Shown piece by piece: positions 33,525 through 43,477 of a stretch of 64,000 nt of DNA (position 1 is its first letter; every line of letters begins with the position of its first letter). A program made the translations under genes and the position numbers. A model generated the notes under the pieces. It did no database searches. It was not told where the DNA came from and saw only the letters and a program-made list of their open reading frames with translations. Source of the stretch: Ferrigenium kumadai (lineage in GTDB: Bacteria > Pseudomonadota > Gammaproteobacteria > Burkholderiales > Gallionellaceae); NCBI RefSeq assembly GCF_018324385.1, contig NZ_AP019536.1, forward strand, positions 186,001 to 250,000, in the 5' to 3' direction.

Positions 33525-34763
33525 ATGGAATCTTCCGCCTCGCTGGAACTCGCCAAACACACGCTACTGATCTTCGGCATCATCCTCGGCATAGGTACCT
33601 TCTCCGGCTTGCTGGCGCGCCTGGCGCGCGTGCCCGATGTGGTGGTGTTCCTGCTGGTGGGCATGTTGATCGGTCCGGGCATGCTGGGCTTCGTCGACAT
33701 CAAGGCGGATTCGACCGTCAACCAGCTGATCCTGATCTTCGGATCGAGCTACATCCTGTTCGACGGGGGCGCATCGATCCGGCTCAAGGTGCTGAAGGAG
33801 GTATGGATCACCATCGTGGTGATCGCCACCATCGGCGTATTGATCACCGCAGCCATCACCGGCGCGGCGGCCTATTACTTCCTCGGCGTTCCCGTCATCG
33901 TCGCACTGCTGCTGGGCGCGACGCTGGCCTCCACCGATCCGGCCACGCTGGTGCCGGTATTCAAGCAGGTCAAGATCAAGGAACGCGTCGCCCAGACCGT
34001 GATGAGCGAGTCTGCCTTCAACGACGCGATGGGTGCCATCGTCACTTTCGCCGTGCTGGGCGTGGCGATGGGGGCGGGCGAGTTTTCCGCCGGCGACGCG
34101 CTGATCGATCTGCTCAAGCAGGCATCGTTCGGTATCGTGATCGGCGGCGTGCTCGGCTACCTGGCCGCCTTGCTGATCGCCCACGAGCGCTACAACTTCC
34201 TCGCCGAATTCTCCCCCGTGGTCACGCTGATGGCGGTGATCGCGGCATATATGGCTGCGGATGGACTGCAGGCCAGCGGCTTCATGGCGGTGTTCGTATT
34301 CGGCATCATGCTGGGCAATGTGGACTCGCTCGGCTTCAAACGCTCGGAAGATGAAAGCCATCAGCTGGAAGACTACGTCATGACCACGGCATTCATCATG
34401 CGAATGTTCATTTTCATCCTGCTCGGCACCCAGGTGGACTTCGGCCTGATGAACCAATACCTGTGGGCGGGCGTGGGTATCGTGGTTGTCTTCATGCTGG
34501 TGGCGCGCCCGGTCACCGTGTTCCTGTGCGCGCTGCCGGATCGCCGCGCGAAGTGGAGCTTCAAGGAGATGCTGTTCATGTGCTGGACGCGCGAGACCGG
34601 CGTGATTCCCGGCGCACTGGCCGGCATGCTGGTCGGCATGAAAGCGCCGGGCGCGCAGATCATCGCCTCGGTCACCTTCATCGCCATCCTGATGACCATC
34701 CTGATCCAGGCCACCACCACCAAGTGGCTGGCGAAGAAACTCGACCTGCTGGTCGAGGAATAA
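33525..34763 (+). CDS. CPA1-family cation:proton antiporter
   Basis: 412-aa inner-membrane antiporter (Na+/H+ or K+/H+ exchange). About 12-13 helices, with the family hallmarks FLLVGMLIGPGMLG, FDGGASI, LGATLASTDPATLVPVF and SESAFNDAMGAIVTF (the ND pair carries the transported ion in CPA1 members). It ends soon after the last helix, with no C-terminal RCK/TrkA regulatory domain. I start at ATG 33525 behind CCAGGAA; an in-frame upstream ATG (33468) would add 19 residues that do not look like a helix. Stands alone, 205 bases after the GGDEF-EAL gene and convergent with moeB. Confidence 0.9.
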   Translation: MESSASLELAKHTLLIFGIILGIGTFSGLLARLARVPDVVVFLLVGMLIGPGMLGFVDIKADSTVNQLILIFGSSYILFDGGASIRLKVLKEVWITIVVIATIGVLITAAITGAAAYYFLGVPVIVALLLGATLASTDPATLVPVFKQVKIKERVAQTVMSESAFNDAMGAIVTFAVLGVAMGAGEFSAGDALIDLLKQASFGIVIGGVLGYLAALLIAHERYNFLAEFSPVVTLMAVIAAYMAADGLQASGFMAVFVFGIMLGNVDSLGFKRSEDESHQLEDYVMTTAFIMRMFIFILLGTQVDFGLMNQYLWAGVGIVVVFMLVARPVTVFLCALPDRRAKWSFKEMLFMCWTRETGVIPGALAGMLVGMKAPGAQIIASVTFIAILMTILIQATTTKWLAKKLDLLVEE

Positions 34764-34770
34764 CCTTCCG

Positions 34771-35517
34771 TCAGCCCTCGCAGGCGCGGCAGGCGGGGTC
34801 CTTGCTCAATGCGCTGCGCATGATGTTCATGTCCAGCGCGTTGATGGTCAGCAGCCTTCCGCTTAGCCCGCGCTCGATCCCCGCCAGCAGTTTGAGCGCC
34901 TCCGCCGCCTGCATCGAACCGACGATGCCGACCAGCGGCGCGAACACGCCCGTGGTCGCGCAGCGCAACTCGGTGGCCTGGCTGTCCTCCGGGAACAGGC
35001 AGTTGTAGCAGGGTGCTTCCGCATTCCGGTAATCGAATACAGCGACCTGCCCGTCGAACTGGATCGCCGCCCCCGACACCAGCGGCTTGCGCTGTGCGAG
35101 GCAGGCTCGGTTGACCGCATAACGCGTGGCGAAGTTGTCGCTGCAATCCAGCACTATGTCGGCCTGCGCGGCCAGCTCATTCAATTGTTCCTCGTCGGCG
35201 CGAAGTTGCAGGGCGACGCACTCGACCTCGGGGTTGATGTCGCGCAGCACGGCCTGCGCCGACGCGACCTTTGGCTCGCCGACGGTGGAGGTGCGGTGGA
35301 TGATCTGGCGCTGCAGGTTGCTGAAGTCCACTGTGTCGTGGTCGCACAGGGTCAGCTTGCCGACTCCGCTGGCGGCGAGATATAGCGCGGCGGGCGAGCC
35401 CAGCCCTCCCAGCCCGATGATGAGCACCTTCGCGTCCAGCAGTTTCTGTTGTCCCTCGATGCCGATCTCCGGCAGCAGGATGTGGCGGCCATAGCGCAGC
35501 AGTTGTTGGTCGTTCAT
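34771..35517 (-). CDS. moeB: ThiF/MoeB-family adenylyltransferase for ubiquitin-like sulphur carriers
   Basis: 248-aa E1-like enzyme that adenylates the C-terminus of MoaD or ThiS. RYGRHILLPEIGIEGQQKL opens the protein. The nucleotide site is IIGLGGLGSPAALYLAASGVG (about 33-53), with the catalytic arginine region DFSNLQRQI and DCSDNFATRY. Zinc pairs CYNC and CRAC are present. No rhodanese domain follows, so it is the short form. MoeB and ThiF cannot be told apart by sequence alone, and no molybdopterin or thiamine gene is adjacent. Confidence 0.85.
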   Translation of the reverse strand: MNDQQLLRYGRHILLPEIGIEGQQKLLDAKVLIIGLGGLGSPAALYLAASGVGKLTLCDHDTVDFSNLQRQIIHRTSTVGEPKVASAQAVLRDINPEVECVALQLRADEEQLNELAAQADIVLDCSDNFATRYAVNRACLAQRKPLVSGAAIQFDGQVAVFDYRNAEAPCYNCLFPEDSQATELRCATTGVFAPLVGIVGSMQAAEALKLLAGIERGLSGRLLTINALDMNIMRSALSKDPACRACEG

Positions 35518-35581
35518 GTTCTACAATCGGAATGAGCGGCGGATGAATAAGGCGGGAAGAATATCCTGAATGGGCGGAAAT

Positions 35582-35607
35582 AAAAACGGGCACCCGAAGG
35601 TGCCCGT
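35582..35607 (-). terminator. Terminator of porin 1
   Basis: CGGGCACC (35588-35595) pairs with GGTGCCCG (35600-35607 region) around CGAA, a stable tetraloop. On the minus strand it is followed by TTTTTA. It sits about 40 bases after the porin stop, and almost the same hairpin is found after porin 2. Confidence 0.85.
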
Positions 35608-35645
35608 CGTTTTCTAAACAATCGCACCCTTGCGGATGCAATCGA

Positions 35646-36812
35646 TTAGAAGGTGTGCTTCATGCCCAGGGAAACAGCGGAAGGCTTGGAGCCTGCGCCG
35701 TTGTTGAACACAGCACCATTGCCGATGGAGGCGTTGCCCAAGGTGTATGCACCAGCAGACTTGTTGTTCAGCTGGGTGTACAGGGCGTACACGGTGGTGC
35801 GCTTGCTCAGATTGTGGTCGAAGCCCACGGAAATCTGATTAGCTCCGGTGTTGGCGCTAGCAACTGTGCCGCCCATGTTCAGGTTGCCCGCATGGGTGTA
35901 TGCCAGCTTGACGGCATTGCTGCCGAAGGCGTACTTGCCGGACAGGTAGTAAGCGTTGTGGCCCAGTACGTCCACGCCTGCTGGCAACAGAGCGGTACCC
36001 AGAGCAACTTGACCGCCGAAGTCATCGCTGGTCTTTTCGTAAACGCCGTTGATCGTGAAGGCATCGATCGTGTAGCTTGCACCAATCTTCCAAGCAGTTT
36101 CCTTGACGGTCTTGGTGAGGCCCACAATGCCAATGCTGCCAGCAGCCGAGCCGATGTTGTGCACTTCATAGCCAGCGTTGATGTTCAGCGGGCCATTGCC
36201 GTACAAGCCGGCCAGCGACCATGCGCTGCCCTTGGTTTGAGTTGTAGCAGTTTGGCTTTCAGCGCCGGCCACGTAGGCGATCGCACCGGTGAAGCCGCTC
36301 ATTGCCGGGCTGATGTAGGCCACGACGTCGGGTTGACGACCGTCAAACGAAGCGCCGCCGCTACCCATGATGGAGCGGTTGTCGGCGATTTGGTCGCCGA
36401 ACACGTCCATGGCGCGAGTCGCGATCTTGTACGGAGTGTCATGACGGCCCAGCAGGACGGTACCAGCAGTGGTGCTGCTCAGACCGGCGAAGGTGTTGCG
36501 GTTAGCCAGGGTTTGAGCCGGGCAAACGCCGGGGGCTGTACATGCGCCGCCGTCAATTTGAATCAGGGTCTCGATTTGCCAGATGGCGGACAGACCGTCG
36601 CCCAGGTCCTCGGAACCCTTCAGGCCCAGACGGGAGGTGTTGCTGGAAACCTTGTTGTTGCTGAAGCCTGCAACGCCAGCAGTGTTGTTGCCGGTGCGGG
36701 TCATGTCGTAGGACACGTTAGCCACGCCGTACACGGTCACGTTGCTGGTATCGGCGAAAGCCGGAGCGGAAACCGCAGCAGCGATTGCCAACGCGATAAT
36801 TTTCTTTTGCAT
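35646..36812 (-). CDS. General porin 1 (Gram-negative trimeric porin)
   Basis: 388-aa outer-membrane channel. ATG 36812, behind a GAGGAG ribosome site, gives a signal peptide MQKKIIALAIAAAVSAPAFA cut before DTSN. The mature protein starts NVTVYGVANVSYD and contains the porin motifs SRLGLKGSEDLGDGLSAIWQ and VLLGRHDTPYK. It ends in the barrel-closing phenylalanine (GMKHTF). Betaproteobacterial Porin_4-type. It shares signal peptide, leader and terminator with porin 2 downstream in the window, so the two are recent tandem duplicates that diverged in their loops. Confidence 0.93.
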   Translation of the reverse strand: MQKKIIALAIAAAVSAPAFADTSNVTVYGVANVSYDMTRTGNNTAGVAGFSNNKVSSNTSRLGLKGSEDLGDGLSAIWQIETLIQIDGGACTAPGVCPAQTLANRNTFAGLSSTTAGTVLLGRHDTPYKIATRAMDVFGDQIADNRSIMGSGGASFDGRQPDVVAYISPAMSGFTGAIAYVAGAESQTATTQTKGSAWSLAGLYGNGPLNINAGYEVHNIGSAAGSIGIVGLTKTVKETAWKIGASYTIDAFTINGVYEKTSDDFGGQVALGTALLPAGVDVLGHNAYYLSGKYAFGSNAVKLAYTHAGNLNMGGTVASANTGANQISVGFDHNLSKRTTVYALYTQLNNKSAGAYTLGNASIGNGAVFNNGAGSKPSAVSLGMKHTF

Positions 36813-36954
36813 TTGAAACTCCTCGTTAGATTTTCCGGTTACATCGGCAGCGAATGTTGCCGATCCCTTGGAGGTTCTCGGTAGCTTGAGGAACCTGAGG
36901 GCATTATCCATCGCGATAATGTGGATACAAGGGCAGTTACAATTTCGTTACAAA

Positions 36955-36980
36955 AGTGTTGTATTTTTGCAACAAACAAC
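36955..36980 (-). promoter_or_regulatory. Conserved palindromic upstream element of porin 1
   Basis: GTTGTATTTTTGCAACAAAC (36958-36977) lies 146 bases before the porin 1 start. A matching element lies at the same distance before porin 2. On the coding strand both read TTGTTGC, an A-rich centre, then ACAACAC. A binding site or core promoter element shared by both genes is inferred; it implies a long 5' leader. Confidence 0.5.
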
Positions 36981-37103
36981 CAGTTTCCTTGCAGGGAGCT
37001 TACAAGTCGGCGCGGATTGTATTCGAAAAGACCGCATTGGGAGCGGTCACACCATAAATGTAGCTAAGGAGTGAGGTTTGGCTGGTCTATGGGAATTTAA
37101 GAT

Positions 37104-37127
37104 AAAAAAGGGCACCCGAAGGTGCCC
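37104..37127 (-). terminator. Terminator of porin 2
   Basis: GGGCACC and GGTGCCC around CGAA (37110-37127), followed on the minus strand by TTTTTT. It sits 27 bases after the porin 2 stop codon and is nearly identical to the porin 1 terminator. Confidence 0.87.
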
Positions 37128-37153
37128 GCTACTTTCAAACTGACCTACTCAGA

Positions 37154-38305
37154 TTAGAAAGTGTGGTTCATGCCGAACGACCAGGCAGAAGGGGATGCAC
37201 CCGCACCATTCTGGGTGTTGTTGCCCCCCGTGCCGTTGGTGGACAGGCCGTAGTTCACGGCAGTGCCGTTGGACAGCTTGGTATACAAGGCAAACAGGGT
37301 GGTGCGCTTGCTCAGGTTGTGGTCATACCCCAAGGAGAATTGCTTGGCATCGGTGTTTACCGCTGCGCCCAGTTTGCCAACCTTGGTGTAAGCCAGCTTC
37401 ACCGCGTCGGTGCCGAAGCTGTACTTCCCGGACAGGTAGTATGCGTTGTGGCCGAGGAAGTTGGCGCCTGCGGCACCGAAGTTGTCGTTTGTGCGCTCAT
37501 AAGCAAAGCCGAGGGTAAAGGCATCGATCGTATAGCCGGCGCCAATCTTCCATGCGGATTCCGTCAAGCCGGCCACATTCAGAGCAGCACCGGGGGCGGC
37601 GACAGTGCCCGATCCCACAGAGCCAAGCTTGTGATTTTCGTAGGCCAGGGAGCCGTAGAACGGGGCGGCGTCATACATGCCCGCTACCGACCATGCGTTG
37701 CCCTTGATTTGACCCGCAGTGGCGGTTTCCGCGCCGGCAACATAAGCGGCGGCGGCGGTAAAGCCGCTCATCGCCGGGCTGATGTAGGCCAATACGTTGG
37801 TCGGGCGCCCGTCGAAGGATGAGCCGACGGACTTGCCATTGGCGGCAAGAGTGGCGGCTGCAATATTGGTCGCGCTAACGCCCCCCATCAATGAACGGTT
37901 ATCGGCGATCGTGTCTGCGAACATATCCAACTTGCGGGTAGCCAGCTTGTAGGGGGTGTCGTGACGGCCCATCAGTACGGTGCCCGCGCTTTCATTCTTC
38001 AGGCCGGCGAAGGTGTTGCGAGTAGCCAGGGTGTTCGCACCGGTGTCGATATCGATCTGTTGTTCGATCTGCCAGATGGCGGCCAGGCCGTCGCCCAGGT
38101 CTTCGGAACCCTTCAGGCCGAGGCGAGAGGTATTGCTCGACACCTTGTTCGCGCTGACGCCAGCTGTGCCGGCAGCATTTGCCCCGGTATTGACCAAGTC
38201 GAACGAGACACGAGCTTGGCCGTAAATGGTGACATTGCTGTTGTCAGCGAAAGCCGGTGCGGAAACCGCAGCAGCGATTGCCAGTGCGATGATTTTCTTT
38301 TGCAT
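37154..38305 (-). CDS. General porin 2 (Gram-negative trimeric porin)
   Basis: 383-aa paralogue of porin 1. The signal peptide MQKKIIALAIAAAVSAPAFA is identical, followed by DNSNVTIYGQARVSFDLV. The motifs SRLGLKGSEDLGDGLAAIWQ, VLMGRHDTPYK and the C-terminal GMNHTF match. Start ATG 38305 lies behind a GGAGTT ribosome site; the longer frame upstream is not supported. Each porin has its own terminator and its own upstream element, so they are separately transcribed and may be regulated differently despite common ancestry. Confidence 0.93.
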   Translation of the reverse strand: MQKKIIALAIAAAVSAPAFADNSNVTIYGQARVSFDLVNTGANAAGTAGVSANKVSSNTSRLGLKGSEDLGDGLAAIWQIEQQIDIDTGANTLATRNTFAGLKNESAGTVLMGRHDTPYKLATRKLDMFADTIADNRSLMGGVSATNIAAATLAANGKSVGSSFDGRPTNVLAYISPAMSGFTAAAAYVAGAETATAGQIKGNAWSVAGMYDAAPFYGSLAYENHKLGSVGSGTVAAPGAALNVAGLTESAWKIGAGYTIDAFTLGFAYERTNDNFGAAGANFLGHNAYYLSGKYSFGTDAVKLAYTKVGKLGAAVNTDAKQFSLGYDHNLSKRTTLFALYTKLSNGTAVNYGLSTNGTGGNNTQNGAGASPSAWSFGMNHTF

Positions 38306-38448
38306 GTAAAACTCCTTGGGTTTATGTACGTCTTCAGCACATGCTGCAGACTGCGGAAAGTTCACGAGGAGAACTTCGGAGGCGGATTATCCGGAACGAA
38401 AAGTGCGAAACAAGGCGAGGGCTGCAGATTTAACGAAAGATTCATAAA

Positions 38449-38472
38449 CCGTGTTGTTTGCGCAACAAGCAA
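38449..38472 (-). promoter_or_regulatory. Conserved palindromic upstream element of porin 2
   Basis: GTGTTGTTTGCGCAACAAGC (38451-38470), containing the near-palindrome TTGTTTGCGCAACAA, starts 146 bases upstream of the porin 2 ATG, the same distance as the element before porin 1. It lies in the 263-base divergent gap with the lytic transglycosylase gene. Confidence 0.5.
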
Positions 38473-38568
38473 GGTTTTGTCATCGTTTTGCAATGATTTT
38501 CCGCTATGGCGGAAGGCGAGTGGGGGCGGTGTGCTATGCTCCAGCGCAGTTGTTACGTTGATGATTCC

Positions 38569-40497
38569 ATGAAGTACATTGTTTCCCTTTTGCTGCTGGT
38601 GGCCCTGCCCGCATGGGCCGATCAGGACGCGGATTTTCTTGCCGCGCGCGACGCATTCCGCGCGGGCGATGCGGCCAAGCTGGAGCGGTTCGCGCAGCGT
38701 CTGAATAAAACGCCGCTGGAGGTGTATGCCGGCTATTACCAGTTGCGCCTCGATCTGGAACATGCCGATCCGAAGCGGGTAAAGGACTTTCTCTCGCGCC
38801 CGGAAGACAGTCCGGTGATCGACCGCATGCGAGGCGAATGGCTCAAGTCGCTGGGTAACAAGCAGCAATGGGCGCTGTTCGATGCGGAATATCCGCGCCT
38901 GCTCAACGAGGATGCCGAGCTGACCTGTTATGCCCTGCAATCGCGCCGCCGCAGCGACGAGCAGGGCGCGCTGCGCGAGGCGCGCGGTCTGTGGTTCAGC
39001 GGCAAGGGACAGCCGGATAGCTGCGGACCGTTGTTCGATGCGGCTATCGCTGCGGGCATCATCGGCGAGCAGGACATCTGGCAGCGGTTGCGCCTGACGC
39101 TGGAGGCGGGCAACGTGTCGCTTGCAAAGCTGTTGGCCGCACGTCTGGTCGGCAGCTATGCGATATCCCCTGCGGCGCTGGACAGTGCGGCGGGGGATGC
39201 GGACCGCTATCTCGAGAACGTGAATCTGGCGAATGCGGGCGAAGGGCAGCGCGCCGTCGCGCTGTTCGCCCTGCAGCGCCTGGCGAAACAATCGCCCGAT
39301 CTCGCCGCCACCCGCTGGGAAAAGCTTGCGGCCTCGTTCCCTCTGGCGGAACAGCAGTATTTCTACGGCTGGCTGGGGTATGAGGCTGCGCGCAAGCAGG
39401 ACGCGCGCGCGCTGCAGTGGTTCAGGCTGGCGGCGAATATATCGCTCAGCGAGCAGCAGGCGGCATGGCGGGTGCGCGCCGCGTTGCGCGCACAGGACTG
39501 GGCCGAGGTGCTGGCGGGTGTGAACGCGATGAGCCAACAGCAACAGCGCGATGCAGCCTGGCAATACTGGAAGGCGCGGGCGCTGATGGCTTTGGGCAAG
39601 CCTGCCGACGGGAGGAATCTGCTCGCGCCGCTGAGCCGCGAATATCATTTTTACGGACAGCTGGCTGGAGAGGAGATGGCCGCAACGCCGCTGCTCAGCG
39701 AGAACAAGCCGGCCTACAAGCCAAGCGATCAGGACATCAACGCGATGCTGGCGCTGCCCGGCATCCAGCGTACGCTGGCGCTGTACCGCATGGAGTTGCG
39801 CGGCGAGGCGATGAAGGAGTGGAGCTGGGCACTGCGCAATTTCAATGACCAGGAGTTGCTCACTGCGGCCGAGATCGCACGTCGCAACGAGATGTACGAC
39901 CGCGCCATCGGCGCGGCGGAAAAGACGGTGGCCGTGCACGACTTCAGCCTGCGCTACCTCGCGCCTTACCGCGATGCCTTGCAGTCGCACATCCGCGAAT
40001 TCGGGCTGGAAGAGGCCTGGGTGTACGGCCTGATGCGGCAGGAGAGCCGCTTCGTCACGGCAGCGAAATCGAACGTCGGCGCGGCCGGGCTGATGCAGAT
40101 CATGCCCAGCACGGCGCGCTGGGTGGCGCACAAGCTGGGGCTGAAGGACTACCGCCAGTCGCTGATCCACCAGCTCGACACCAATCTCAAGCTTGGCACC
40201 TATTACATGAAGACCGTGCTGTCCTGGTTCGACGACAGCCCGGTGCTGGCCTCGGCGGCCTACAATGCCGGACCTGGGCGGGCGCGACAGTGGCGCGCCG
40301 AGGTGCCGCTGGAAGGCGCGATCTACGCCGAGACCATTCCCTTCGACGAGACGCGCGATTACGTGAAAAAAGTGATGAGCAACACCGTTTATTACGCCCG
40401 GCAGTTCGGCGCGCCGCCACGCTCGCTCAAGCAGCGCATGGGGATCGTCGCGGGCAAGACGACGGAGAACCAGCAAGCCATACCCGATGAGAAATGA
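38569..40497 (+). CDS. Soluble lytic murein transglycosylase, Slt70-like
   Basis: 642-aa periplasmic enzyme that cleaves the glycan of peptidoglycan to 1,6-anhydro ends. A signal peptide ([17 protein letters not shown]) opens the protein. A long alpha-helical superhelix (about 20-465) follows, then the SLT catalytic domain (about 475-600): catalytic Glu492 in [23 protein letters not shown] and [17 protein letters not shown]. Start ATG 38569 is chosen because it begins the signal peptide. It overlaps the cca gene by 11 bases. Confidence 0.93.
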   Translation: MKYIVSLLLLVALPAWADQDADFLAARDAFRAGDAAKLERFAQRLNKTPLEVYAGYYQLRLDLEHADPKRVKDFLSRPEDSPVIDRMRGEWLKSLGNKQQWALFDAEYPRLLNEDAELTCYALQSRRRSDEQGALREARGLWFSGKGQPDSCGPLFDAAIAAGIIGEQDIWQRLRLTLEAGNVSLAKLLAARLVGSYAISPAALDSAAGDADRYLENVNLANAGEGQRAVALFALQRLAKQSPDLAATRWEKLAASFPLAEQQYFYGWLGYEAARKQDARALQWFRLAANISLSEQQAAWRVRAALRAQDWAEVLAGVNAMSQQQQRDAAWQYWKARALMALGKPADGRNLLAPLSREYHFYGQLAGEEMAATPLLSENKPAYKPSDQDINAMLALPGIQRTLALYRMELRGEAMKEWSWALRNFNDQELLTAAEIARRNEMYDRAIGAAEKTVAVHDFSLRYLAPYRDALQSHIREFGLEEAWVYGLMRQESRFVTAAKSNVGAAGLMQIMPSTARWVAHKLGLKDYRQSLIHQLDTNLKLGTYYMKTVLSWFDDSPVLASAAYNAGPGRARQWRAEVPLEGAIYAETIPFDETRDYVKKVMSNTVYYARQFGAPPRSLKQRMGIVAGKTTENQQAIPDEK

Positions 40498-41710
40498 GCC
40501 AGAAATCTATTGCGTAGGCGGCGCGGTGCGCGACCGCCTGCTCGGTTTGCCGGTACAAGACCACGACTGGGTGGTGGTCGGCTGCACGCCGGAAGCAATG
40601 ATGGCGCGCGGCTTCCAGCCGGTGGGCAAGGACTTCCCCGTGTTTCTGCATCCCAGGACCCATGAGGAATACGCGCTGGCGCGCACCGAGCGCAAGACCG
40701 CGCCGGGCTACAAGGGCTTTGTCGTCCACGCCGCGCCGGACGTCACGCTGGAGCAGGACCTGCTGCGCCGCGATTTCACCATCAACGCCATCGCACAGGA
40801 TGCGGACGGCAACCTCGTCGATCCCTACGGAGGGCAGGCCGACCTGAAGGCGGGCGTGCTGCGCCACGTCAGCGCGGCATTCGGCGAGGACCCGGTGCGC
40901 ATCCTGCGCGGCGCGCGCTTCGCGGCGCGCTTCGGTTTCTCCATTGCGCCCGAGACGCTGGCGTTGATGCGAGCTATGGTGGCCAACGGCGAAGTCGATG
41001 CGCTGGTGCCCGAACGCGTCTGGCAGGAGCTGGCGCGCGGCCTGATGGAGAAAACACCGTCTCGCTTCTTCGAGACACTGCGCGACTGCGGGGCGCTGGC
41101 GAAGATATTGCCCGAGGTGGATGCGCTGTTTGGCGTGCCGCAGCCGGAAAAACATCATCCCGAAATCGATTGCGGCATCCACACGCTGATGGTGGTGGAT
41201 GATGCGGCCCGTAGCGGTTATGCATTGGAAGTGCGCTTCGCCGCGCTGATGCATGACCTCGGCAAGGCAACGACGCCGAAAGACATCCTTCCCCGCCACA
41301 TCGGCCACGAGGCGCGCAGCGTAGAGCTGTTGCAACCGATGTGCGAACGCTTGCGAGTGCCCGCCGATTGCCGCGACCTCGCGCTGCTGGCGGCGCGCTA
41401 TCATGGCGATGTGCACCGCGCGAAAGAGCTGCGCGCCGACACCATTGTCAAACTGTTCCAGTCGGCGGATGCCTGGCGCAGGCCGGAACGCTTCGCGCAG
41501 CTGTTGCAGGCCTGTGCCTCTGATGCGCGCGGGCGCGTCGGCCACGAGGACGACGCCTACCCGCAGGCGGAGTATCTGTTAAGTGCTTTGCAGGCGGCGC
41601 AGTCGGTGGATGCAGGCCGGATCGCGCAACAGTGCGCGGACAAGAGCCAGATTCCCGAGCGTGTGCGGCTGGCGCGCGTGGCGGCGGTGGAGCATGCCAT
41701 CCAAGGCTGA
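40487..41710 (+). CDS. cca: Multifunctional CCA tRNA nucleotidyltransferase with HD domain
   Basis: 407-aa enzyme that adds or repairs the CCA end of tRNAs. The nucleotidyltransferase motif [23 protein letters not shown] (about 8-30) is followed by the [10 protein letters not shown] region and [16 protein letters not shown]. An HD phosphohydrolase domain ([15 protein letters not shown] and [15 protein letters not shown], about 225-265) identifies the long proteobacterial form. It starts inside the end of the transglycosylase gene and overlaps the UDG-family gene by 17 bases, so the three are co-transcribed. Confidence 0.94.
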   Translation: MRNEPEIYCVGGAVRDRLLGLPVQDHDWVVVGCTPEAMMARGFQPVGKDFPVFLHPRTHEEYALARTERKTAPGYKGFVVHAAPDVTLEQDLLRRDFTINAIAQDADGNLVDPYGGQADLKAGVLRHVSAAFGEDPVRILRGARFAARFGFSIAPETLALMRAMVANGEVDALVPERVWQELARGLMEKTPSRFFETLRDCGALAKILPEVDALFGVPQPEKHHPEIDCGIHTLMVVDDAARSGYALEVRFAALMHDLGKATTPKDILPRHIGHEARSVELLQPMCERLRVPADCRDLALLAARYHGDVHRAKELRADTIVKLFQSADAWRRPERFAQLLQACASDARGRVGHEDDAYPQAEYLLSALQAAQSVDAGRIAQQCADKSQIPERVRLARVAAVEHAIQG

Positions 41711-42284
41711 AAAGCTGGAGGCGCTGCTGCGCGAGGTGCGGGCCTGCGACGTGTGCGCCGACCACCTGCCGTTCCCGCCCAAACCCATCCTGCGCGCGAG
41801 CGTCACGGCGAAGATACTGATCGTCGGCCAGGCCCCGGGCCGGCGAGTGCACGAGACCGGCATTCCGTGGAACGACCCGTCCGGCGACCGCCTGCGCGAC
41901 TGGATGCAGGTGTCGCGCGACACCTTTTATGACGAGAAGCGCATCGCCATCATTCCCACTGGGCTGTGCTATCCCGGTACCGGCAAGAGCGGCGACCTGC
42001 CGCCATGCGCGGAATGCGCGCCGCTGTGGCATCCGCGCCTGCGCGCGGCGCTGCCCAACATCCGCCTGACCCTGCTGGTCGGCAACTATGCGCAGGCGTA
42101 TTACCTCGGCGACCGCGCGCAGAAGACGCTGACCGAGACCGTGCGCCATTACCGCGATTACTTGCCGGAATTCCTGCCGCTGCCGCACCCCAGCTGGCAC
42201 AATCAGGCATGGCTGAAGCGCAATCAGTGGTTCGCGGAAGAGGTGCTGCCGCTATTGCGCGCGAAGGTCTCCGAGTTGTTATAG
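41694..42284 (+). CDS. Uracil-DNA glycosylase superfamily protein
   Basis: 196-aa protein of the UDG fold. [29 protein letters not shown] (about 41-69) holds the water-activating/DNA-binding loop, and the LPHPSWHN motif near residue 164 is the leucine-loop histidine region. Cysteines CDVC near the N-terminus are also seen. This corresponds to the uracil-DNA glycosylase family protein group found next to cca-type genes; actual uracil excision is not certain because the catalytic loop differs from Ung. ATG 41694 lies inside the cca end. Confidence 0.8.
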   Translation: MPSKAEKLEALLREVRACDVCADHLPFPPKPILRASVTAKILIVGQAPGRRVHETGIPWNDPSGDRLRDWMQVSRDTFYDEKRIAIIPTGLCYPGTGKSGDLPPCAECAPLWHPRLRAALPNIRLTLLVGNYAQAYYLGDRAQKTLTETVRHYRDYLPEFLPLPHPSWHNQAWLKRNQWFAEEVLPLLRAKVSELL

Positions 42285-43433
42285 CGAGCGCGTCAGGTCG
42301 CCGCGCAGGAAACCGCAAAGCGGCGCATCGATGCCCTTGCCCAGCGCGATTACCTTGAACAGCTCGCCCATCTCCGCCGGGCTGGTGAGTTTCTGCAGTT
42401 GCGCCGACAGCGGCAGGTAGTCGCGCAGGTTCTCCGGCGGGACATCCTGCATCAGCTCGGCGATGCCGCAATTGATCAGGAAGAAGGCTTGCGAGGTGTA
42501 GCCCAGCAGTTCCAGCCCCGCGTCGATGCCGCATTCTGCGACGTCGGTGAAATTCACGTGCGCGGTGATGTCCTGCAGGCCGGGCAGATAGAGCGGATCG
42601 TCGTGCGCATGGTGGCGGTAATGGCACATCAGCGTGCCGCTGCTGCGTTGCGGGTGGTAGAACTCGCGCGCGCCGAAACCGTAGTCGACGAACAGCAGCG
42701 CGCCGCGCTGCAGGCGCTGCGCGAGGCTGTTGATCAGGCCTCGCTCGGCGAGGCAGACCTCGCTGACATAATCGTCCGGCACCCCGATCTGCTGCGCCGC
42801 CTGCAGCAATGCGGCATCGCCGATGGGGCGTTCCTGCCAGACGAATTGTTCTCCACTCACTGAGACGCCGCGTTCGGCGATGGCGCTGTCCTGCCAGTGC
42901 ACCAGATGCACCGGCAGCGCGTCCAGCACTTCGTTGGCGACCACCGCGCCGCTGAAGGTCGCGGGCAGTTCATCCAGCCAGCGCACGCGTCCGGACAAGT
43001 GCGGCAAGCGTTCGCGCAGCAAGGCCTGCTGGCGCTCGCGCAAGTCTGCACTCACCTCGAGGATGGAATAACTCTCCGGCAGGCTGCCGAGACGTTCGAG
43101 CTCGGCCAGCATGTCCGCCGCGAGCTTGCCGCTGCCCGCGCCCAGTTCCATGACATGCGACGCGCTCTGCACCATGATCTCGGCGACCTGGCGCGCGATG
43201 GTGCGACCGAACAGCGGCGAGAGCTCAGGAGCGGTGACGAAGTCGCCTGCCTCACCGAACTTGGAGGAGCCCGCCGTGTAATAGCCCAGTCCCGGCGCAT
43301 ACAGCGCCAGCTCCATGTAGCGGGAGAACGGGATCCAGCCGCCCTGTGCGGCGATGTCGCGGCGGATGTATTCGGACAGTTGTGCGCTATGGCGGGCGGC
43401 TTCCGGGCCGGGGGCGGGTAAAGGTGTGGGCAT
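42279..43433 (-). CDS. SAM-dependent methyltransferase, MidA/NDUFAF7-like (DUF185)
   Basis: 384-aa protein. GGWIPFSRYMELALYAPGLGYYTAG, KFGEAGDFVTAPELSPLFG and the SAM site VMELGAGSGKLAADML are diagnostic of the NDUFAF7/MidA arginine methyltransferase family, whose mitochondrial member helps assemble complex I. The bacterial target is unknown. I start at ATG 43433 because the MPTPLPAPGPEAARH N-terminus fits the family; the longer upstream frame would run through the divergent SDR promoter. Its 3' end overlaps the convergent UDG gene by 6 bases. Confidence 0.88.
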   Translation of the reverse strand: MPTPLPAPGPEAARHSAQLSEYIRRDIAAQGGWIPFSRYMELALYAPGLGYYTAGSSKFGEAGDFVTAPELSPLFGRTIARQVAEIMVQSASHVMELGAGSGKLAADMLAELERLGSLPESYSILEVSADLRERQQALLRERLPHLSGRVRWLDELPATFSGAVVANEVLDALPVHLVHWQDSAIAERGVSVSGEQFVWQERPIGDAALLQAAQQIGVPDDYVSEVCLAERGLINSLAQRLQRGALLFVDYGFGAREFYHPQRSSGTLMCHYRHHAHDDPLYLPGLQDITAHVNFTDVAECGIDAGLELLGYTSQAFFLINCGIAELMQDVPPENLRDYLPLSAQLQKLTSPAEMGELFKVIALGKGIDAPLCGFLRGDLTRSL

Positions 43434-43440
43434 GGTCGGG

Positions 43441-43446
43441 TATAAT
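43441..43446 (+). promoter_or_regulatory. Consensus -10 box before the SDR gene
   Basis: A perfect TATAAT at 43441-43446 lies 32 bases before the ATG at 43478, in the short gap between the divergent MidA-like and SDR genes. The -35 region (about 43418-43424) is weak. Confidence 0.5.
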
Positions 43447-43477
43447 TCGAAGTTGCGGGAGTTTAGTGGAGAGTGCG

